The notes beneath the pieces are model-generated. The model was not told the origin of the DNA. It was given only the letters and a program-made list of their open reading frames with translations, and searched no databases. From assembly GCF_035046485.1 (NCBI RefSeq), contig NC_085138.1, positions 93,971,766 to 94,035,765 on the forward strand: a stretch of DNA of 64,000 nucleotides. Reading direction: 5' to 3'. Position 1 is the first letter of the stretch. Every line of letters begins with the position of its first letter. The position numbers and the translations under genes were made by a program. Of this stretch, positions 58,406 to 64,000 are shown in pieces. Source of the stretch: Aedes albopictus (taxonomy: Eukaryota > Arthropoda > Insecta > Diptera > Culicidae).

Positions 58406-58712
58406 CGATTTTCAACTAAATTGGGAATATAGATCTATATTTGTCACCACGACAGTGGTTTTCAGATTTTTTTCTAATTTCCATATATAAAGTCATGAAA
58501 AATTTCTGGGGGGGGCCTGGCGGATTCTGGGGGGGGCCTGGCCCCCCTGGCCCCCCCTCTAGTTACGCCAATGCTCACAATATACAAATTCATGCAATGG
58601 TAGGCAAGGACGTAGAGCCATAAAGAAGAAGAAGAAGAAGAAGATATCCATATGTTTATAGCCAGGAGCGGATTAAAAAAGAACAATCGTTTCCCTTCCT
58701 CCCAATTTTAGA

Positions 58713-59049
58713 GCCAGGGATGGAAAATGTCATAAAAATGTCATTTGATTATTTAGCAAATTCACTAATCCCAGATATGTTGGATGCAGTTAGGACTAGG
58801 GTTAGGGTTGGTAGATCTTTCGCCGCAACGCAACCCAAAAAGGTGATCTACCCACGCTACGGGCTCCGTTAAAGATCGAGCATGTTTTAAACCCCCTCAA
58901 CCATTCATCCCTCAGCACGGGTCGCCTGACACCTTGGATTGGAGTTACCTGTTTGGTGGACTTTTACCCCCGGAACAGGTGGTCCGTAGTGCTATTCTAA
59001 GCCGGCAGCTACACGGACAATCAACGTTACCTTTACAATTATTATACAA
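58713..59049. other. Unassigned dispersed-repeat-like sequence
   Basis: Includes TTAGGACTAGGGTTAGGGTT and GGTCGCCTGACACCTTGGAT, probably part of a larger retroelement that continues at 60931. No coding frame. Confidence 0.35.
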
Positions 59050-59464
59050 GTTTTTGCGTTAGATTATTTATTCCCTGGCCAAGATCACAGGGTTCGACGG
59101 TATTAAAGTGAAGGATGTTAATTGTAATTCTTGTAATGAAAATATCACCTTTAACTCTTTAATGCGCCTCCAACGGTTCATTGCGAACCGGCTGATACAG
59201 ATGGAGTATGGCTGATTTATCAGAAATGCTCGATAAACAGGAGGGACCTGCTGGGGCCTAGTAGTTTCTCTATACCCAGAAAACAGTTCCGGTCGATTGA
59301 GTCTGGGAAGGTTTCGAGAGTCGTTGTGAATCATAATGCAAAATTTTGTGTTTTGTGACGAGTCTCGGAATCTTTTTTGAGTCAGCAGGCTTTGAATTGT
59401 TTCCTTGACTTCCCACTATTCGGTTAATTTTAACAAATACACTATACAAATAGAAATTTAATTC

Positions 59465-60122
59465 AAACTACCTCTCCCCGGCAAACTTTGTCTCGCCTAT
59501 TTCTTTTTTTGACATTTCAAGTCCCTAGCCAATGATGATTAACCTGGGCTTGTTAGGGGAATATCTGTAAATAAAAAGAAAATCGGGTTAAGTACGGTTC
59601 CTTTGAATTCCACTAAGAAATTCTTAGTGGAATTCAAAGGAACCGTACTTAACCCGATCTTCTCCCTAGCCAAGTTCAAGACCCCGTTCAAAATGAATGA
59701 AAACCCATTTTTAAAAAACTTTCAATTTTCCCATGTTTTTCACCTCATAAACCTTCCTTTCGTTAAAATTACCGTAACAAAACTCAGACGACCCAAATCA
59801 CACCATCCTTTCTCAATTTATTCGCGGTCCCACGTATGCCACTGCATTTATATATATATACTAGCTGTACCCGGCAAACTTAGTCTTGCCTACTGCGTTT
59901 TTTGTCGTTTCAAGTCCCTAGCCAAGCCCAAGTCCCCGTTCAAAATGTATGAAAACCCGATTTTCAAAAACTTTCCATTTGTCCATGTTTTTTGCCTCAT
60001 AAACCATCCTTGGGTGAAAACTAACAGAACAAAACTTAGACGACCCAAATTGGACGATCCGTTCGCAAGTTATGCGCGGTCCCACGTATGCCGCTGCATT
60101 TTTATATATATAGATATAGATA
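59465..60122 (+). repeat. Two tandem copies of a ~250-bp CCGGCAAACTT repeat with TATA-rich tails
   Basis: Both copies have CCCGGCAAACTT, TTTCAAGTCCCTAGCCAA, CCCGTTCAAAATG, CGACCCAAAT and GCGGTCCCACGTATGCC, and end in TATATATA. The first is split by the hairpin insert at 59533-59662. The 175-codon frame (59603-60130) spans both copies and is a repeat artefact. Confidence 0.75.
59522..59673. mobile_element. Hairpin insert (59533-59662) with 11-bp duplication
   Basis: TCCCTAGCCAA at 59522-59532 and 59663-59673. The insert contains a perfect inverted repeat with 38-bp arms (59582-59619 and 59621-59658) and a single-base loop at 59620. It has no coding capacity. Confidence 0.8.
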
Positions 60123-60930
60123 TGAAATAATTAGTAGTATCTCGCGTATTCAATTTACTTATACATAGTTCTCAACGTTTGATATGCTTTCGTGATTCAA
60201 TTTTCTCTATAATTTTCAATATCAATTTTAAATAACTAAGAAACTAATAGTGGGAAGTGCAGCATTTAACAGTGCTTGCTTATAGATTCGAAGCTAACGT
60301 GTGATCAAGACGAAATCGACAAAAACTGACTACTTCGACTTTGACTAACGTAGACTATTTATGACAAATTAGATATTTTTACATTTTTCGACTGAGTGTA
60401 TGAAAGGTTTTCTTTAATATGGACTTATTTGGACCGATGCTGATAGTGCTAGGGATGTGGACGAAAGACAATTTTCAAAGGTAATAAAAACAATACTAGA
60501 ATGAGGATCAACGAAAATGGACATAACAAACACATCGACTATCTAACAGATCATAGGCACACCAAAGATTACTGAATAATAGGGCATAGCATAAATATGA
60601 ACAATAACAGTCTTTAATCCTGGACATGATAAAAAAAAAAACAAATACAAAATCGACCATATGATAAAACCGAAACTTTCACACCTTCTACCGTAACCTT
60701 CTGAGTCAGTACGCAACAGTATCTTACTGGACGACATGTTCCGTGCACGGCTGGTAAACTGCTTCTGAAGTATTACGTTCCCTGTTCTATCCAAAGGCCT
60801 AGTGAACTGTCGTTGTCCGCGCAAACGCGAGACGCTTGTGCGCACAGTGATGGGAGAGGTTTCTACGTCCGTCGGCGTGCCGCTAGGAACCTTTCCAAAA
60901 AAAAAAAAAAAGTTTTTGCGTTAGATTATT

Positions 60931-62190
60931 AGAAGCGATTTGCTCAATGCTAGATGTAGGAAATGATTGGAATTAGTGTGCTCTAGTTGTTAGAAATTAA
61001 TGTACTTCACGCGTCGCGTTCGTAACATTCCAGTCCTCGTAAATCTACTGAGGATTGCCTTTCTGGAGCCACCATATGTTGTCGACGGGGCACTTACACT
61101 TCGTGTGGTGTTCCTCTGATGACGCGACGATCACTCGACGACGACGACGATGGCAGTCACACCACAGTAGTTGCACGGTACCGTTGCGAAGGGAGACGGT
61201 ATTCGATTCCGCGCAGTGAATCAAAATTCAACCATCGCGCAACAATAACGACAATGTCGCAACCTGAATTTGTTGCGACATTCTACCCAATGCGACATAG
61301 GTTTGCCCCAACTTGAGCAGAATAGGACAAAGATCGTGCACCACGAGTTTAGAGATTTTTGAGCCTAGTATTGTGATATTCGAGCGGTAACTTCGAGTTG
61401 GTAAACACTGCAACGCTGCTAAATATGTATCATCAAAAAGATTCGATTTTGGGTTAGTAATAATCGATTATTCACGAGTTGAAAAGTACGCAACAAATTC
61501 AGCTTCCGTTTTGTCTGCAACAAAAATTTTTGAGATCATGTCATTATCTGTTACCAGTTAGGATAAAGAGCAATCGCCGCGTCTTCTTTGTTGCTTGTTT
61601 TGTGCCTCTTTTGTCTGACAATTCTCTTCACTGATTCCGCGTGTGCCGATCAACAGGCAAAAGAAACGCACTGATTGAACTGTCGACGACCGAAACTACT
61701 TACTGATAATTAAAATCGATTGGTCCAAATCGAACGTAGGAGTGATCAACAGAAGAGGATCCGGTATCGCCTTTCCACTTTTCAGCGCGCTCCTGGAGTT
61801 CGATTTTCCTACTTTGTGGCAGGCCACCAAAAGTTGGCAGCAGTATTTCCTCTCTGGAGCCACCATATGTTGACGGGGCACTTACAGTTGCGAAGGGAGA
61901 CGGTATTCGATTCCGCGTGTGCCGATCAACAGGCAAGAGAAACGCAATGAATGAACTGTCAACGACCGAAATTACTTACTGATACTCGGAGGATTGAGTG
62001 GTAGATAATTAAAATCGATTAGTCCAAAGCGATCAACTGGCCTTCCCAGATCCGGTCAAATTCTATCGCATTCGAAGACGTGACTTAGTCGGATGAGGAA
62101 AAGTTGATCGCAATGCATTTACATTTTTCTAGACCCATGCCAAAGTTACTCGCATTCGGAACCGTAGCGTGCCAGAGTGGAAAAAGTATC
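60931..62190. repeat. Region with a duplicated LTR-like segment
   Basis: TCTGGAGCCACCATATGTTG occurs near 61056 and again near 61853. It is followed both times by GACGGGGCACTTACA-type sequence, then GCGAAGGGAGACGGTATTCG (61187, 61888) and ATCAACAGGCAA..GAAACGCA (61650, 61926). The second copy is a shortened form of the first. This looks like remnants of an LTR or of a nested tandem duplication. The frames at 61119-61316 and 61720-61950 are not recognisable. Confidence 0.55.
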
Positions 62191-62194
62191 TGCT

Positions 62195-62540
62195 GTACAG
62201 AGTAACGTTGCATAATCAACTATGATTACTGGACCTGCTTGAAAACTGATATAAATTATTATATACTTTCAAGGTCGTTCAAGCTATCCTGGAGTGTAAT
62301 CCTCACATGTCCAATTATCATCTGTGATTCCCTATACCACAATAGACCAACAAACGGTTGCTGTGGATCTTGTACCCCGACAGAAGGTGACCCCCTAGAA
62401 ATTGTACGAACCCTACTAAAATACATTTGAGATGTTCCAGATCAACAAAACTGCTTCAAATAGCGGAACTTCAGATCAACACTCGTAGTAGTTGTCTTAT
62501 ATTTATTTGCTATACAGAGTAACGTTGCATAATCAACTGA
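62195..62540. repeat. Short direct repeat, about 315 bp apart
   Basis: ACAGAGTAACGTTGCATAAT plus CAACT occurs at about 62198 and 62513, each followed by a related CCKCACCTGC/GGACCTGC word. Function unknown. Confidence 0.6.
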
Positions 62541-62569
62541 AACAACCGCACCTGCCTAAATTTTTGGGA

Positions 62570-63715
62570 TAACGGGTGGCCACTAAATAACGGGAATGCT
62601 TTGAATGTGCTCTTAAAAATATATGATCTTTAAAAATGGCAATCTGAATTTAACTATCATAAAGGTTTAACAATGTACGTAAGTTTCTAAGAAAGCAAAA
62701 CAAAAACTGTATCAAAATCGATACTTTATTGCCCTTCAATTGCAATTGAGTAATGCGACATGCACTACACTAAGGATACGGGTAATGTCACAATAGATCT
62801 AAAAACTGGTCGCAGTGACAGACCCGAACAGGAATAAAAAAAAAAAAAAACAATGTACGTCCATGGAAAATATAAAATTTAAGAAAGTTGAACGTAGTAA
62901 TTTGTACAGTATTTTTTTTGCAGTGATGTTGGAGCAACTGCTTTGTACGACTTTTCAGAGTTTACTTTCACGCATTTTCTGCGTCTGTGAAATCGTTGGT
63001 CAAAATAAATGGTTTCTCAGCTACCTTTAGCATCTACACACTCAAACAGTAATAAGAAAAAATGGGGATACTGACTTGTTTTTTTTTTTTTTGCTTTGGT
63101 TGTAGCCTTTTCCCGTAAATGACATTTATAGAAATTTCCAAAAAATGTTATTTTTCTGTATCACCAAAACGTGTCGATGTAATTTGTGCACTGCGGTTCA
63201 TTGTTGAACTTTTTTTGTGCTATTTTTTTTATAACGAACCATTTACATGTTGTTCAATGTGTAAATGTGATTTGATGTAAATATTTGTTATTTAACAAGG
63301 CATTCTATTGATTTATCCAGCCCATGTCACAAAAGAAGATTTTATTATGTGAAATGATATCATGCTTATTGGTTTTGCTAGTTTTCCTCTATTTCCTTCA
63401 GGATCTGTTTCTTGGGATGCCGAAATGTGGAATTCATTCAAAACCGGGCGGGTTCTAGTTTTATAATGGTTTACTATCAACTTTTTTTACGGTTGTTTTG
63501 AGCAATCAGTAGAGCCGTCCAAGGCGTTTTGGTAGTGCTTCCTGTTTCAATGTCGTTTTCTGCAGAACAGAATAAGTTGACACAAAATAAAAAATACGCT
63601 GACTTTGTGGATAGATAGACGATGGTTTTGTCTAAAAAATGTTTACTCTATGGACGCTTCTATTGTTTTTAATCAGCTGCTAAAAGCATTCCCGTTAATT
63701 AGTGGCCACCCGTTA
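62570..63715. mobile_element. TA-flanked mariner-like non-autonomous element (62572-63713)
   Basis: ACGGGTGGCCACTAAATAAC plus GGGAATGCTTT on the left matches the right end inverted (ACGGGTGGCCACTAATTAAC) over about 33 bp, with TA on both sides. The size (1.14 kb) is near a full mariner, but no D,D34D-type frame is present. The single frame (62815-63030) follows a poly(A)/(AC)-rich stretch and has no transposase motifs. Confidence 0.8.
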
Positions 63716-63804
63716 TTCAGCGTCGTCCAAACAGTTCTGGAGTTGAGTCATTGACATCTACAGCAGTTACATTAGGGCTTGTCCATAAACTGCGTAGACT
63801 ATTA

Positions 63805-64000
63805 GGGTCTCCAGTTAGCCTAGTAATTAAGGCTTTGGTTCGCCAATCCGGAGACGGCGGGTTCGATTGCCGTTCCGATCGGGAAATTTTCTCGACTCCC
63901 TGGGCTTAGAGTATCATTGTATTTGCCTCACAATATACAAATTCATGCAATGGCAGGCAAAGAAAGCCCTTCAATCAATAACTGTGGAAGTGCTCAAAGA
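63805..64000 (+). mobile_element. tRNA-derived SINE, family A (cut by window end)
   Basis: Head GGGTCTCCAGTTAGCCTAG, B box GGTTCGATTGCC and body through GTGGAAGTGCTCAAAGA. Several substitutions from the copies at 15946 and 52418. The tail lies beyond the window. Confidence 0.85.

Larger units (their letters stand above)
52542..58581. mobile_element. hAT-like non-autonomous element 2 (52550-58573) with 8-bp duplication
   Basis: CTCACAAT at 52542-52549 and 58574-58581 lies in the SINE body and flanks inverted ends: CATTGGCGTAACTAGG on the left and CATTGGCGTAACTAGAGG from the right. These are followed on both sides by G/C-homopolymer-rich subterminal DNA (GGAGGGGGCCCAGG; GGGGGGGCCTGGC). Ends of the form CA-TGGCGTAAC-AGG with 8-bp duplications are typical of hAT elements. 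The 6.0-kb body is mostly minisatellite, plus a SINE-B remnant and a short unique segment. No transposase was seen. Confidence 0.85.
52404..58657 (+). mobile_element. SINE family A (52418-58643) with 14-bp duplication, split by a hAT-like element
   Basis: ATATCCATATGTTT at 52404-52417 and 58644-58657. The head and front body are at 52418-52549 and the rear body with GGACGTAGAGCCATAAAG and (GAA)n tail is at 58574-58643. A short stretch of the usual rear body is deleted (AATGGTAGGCAAG runs directly into GACGTAGAGCC). Confidence 0.85.
51624..58712 (+). mobile_element. SINE family C, split by two nested insertions
   Basis: The parts 51624-51687, 52319-52417 and 58658-58712 join into one SINE-C: a head with A box TTAGTGTAATGGTTA and B box GGTTCAATTCC, closing GGCCCGTC, then the pyrimidine-rich body and TCGTTTCCCTTCCTCCCAA as in 5430-5470. 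The two interruptions each have their own target duplication (15 bp and 14 bp), which fixes the order of events. Confidence 0.8.
59050..60930 (+). mobile_element. Poly(A)-tailed retro-insertion (59069-60911) with 19-bp duplication
   Basis: The 19-bp word starting GTTTTTGCGTTAG occurs at 59050-59068 and 60912-60930. A run of 15 A (60897-60911) directly precedes the second copy, so a LINE machinery inserted this in plus orientation. The contents are composite: two tandem related segments (about 59465-59860 and 59865-60122) and a hairpin insertion. No reverse transcriptase or host-gene frame was recognised. Source unknown. Confidence 0.8.

Noticed and set aside
59603..60130. 175-codon plus-strand frame
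   Set aside because: Starts inside the perfect hairpin and translates two tandem copies of a non-coding repeat.
62815..63030. Mariner transposase in the TA-flanked element
   Set aside because: Only 71 codons after a poly(A)-like run, with no catalytic motifs; the element is non-autonomous.

Overview
This window reads as non-coding, transposon-saturated DNA from a large insect genome, most probably an Aedes-type mosquito. That call is an inference. It rests on several tRNA-derived SINE families with GAA-rich tails of the kind known from Aedes, TTAA- and TA-flanked MITEs, long tracts of degenerate EcoRI-site minisatellite, and almost no long coding sequence. Most long open frames are artefacts of stop-free tandem repeats.

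Layout. 1-2.25 kb is a diverged minisatellite with a TTAA MITE. 2.25-5.0 kb is mostly unique and holds the best gene feature: a + strand exon (3830-4636) with branch point, acceptor, an ATG at 4292, a Gln-rich N-terminus and a GTGAGT donor. The downstream sequence may be its intron. 5.05-7.9 kb is a hAT-like element filled with minisatellite. 8.0-13.5 kb is minisatellite, a ~300-bp tandem repeat and a small unique patch. 13.5-34.5 kb is a large inverted duplication: two 5.5-kb units, each bounded by inverted 378-bp hAT MITEs, around a 9.9-kb spacer. 35.2-39.8 kb is a TTAA-flanked fold-back element carrying an inverted ~147-bp satellite. 40.0-42.7 kb is a decayed non-LTR retrotransposon of the I/R1/LOA type. 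42.7-44.5 kb is mostly unique and includes a short minus-strand coding remnant (44123-44374). 44.6-49.7 kb is a minisatellite that becomes a homogeneous 23-bp array. 51.5-58.7 kb is a four-member nest of SINE, LINE-like insert, second SINE and a 6-kb hAT-like element full of minisatellite. 59.0-63.7 kb holds a poly(A)-tailed retro-insertion with a 19-bp duplication, an LTR-like duplicated segment and a mariner-like element. A SINE is cut by the window end.

The main result is at 13.5-34.5 kb. Four MITE copies carry 8-bp target-site signatures that can be read individually. Copies 1 and 3 have matching duplications on both sides. Copies 2 and 4 have an old duplication on the inner side, while their outer flanks are ATCCAAAC and GTTTGGAT, reverse complements of one another. 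A single target duplication is therefore split between two different copies. Simple cut-and-paste does not give this. Alternative (sister-chromatid) transposition, described for maize Ac/fAc hAT elements, does: it joins ends of different elements, inverts the spacer and leaves an inverted duplication. A ~1.6-kb TA-flanked element that is complete across copy 3 but cut in half at copy 2 independently shows which junction is ancestral.

A second theme is that at least three hAT-like structures here, each with readable 8-bp duplications, carry kilobases of the minisatellite as cargo. This suggests that hAT movement helped to spread it.
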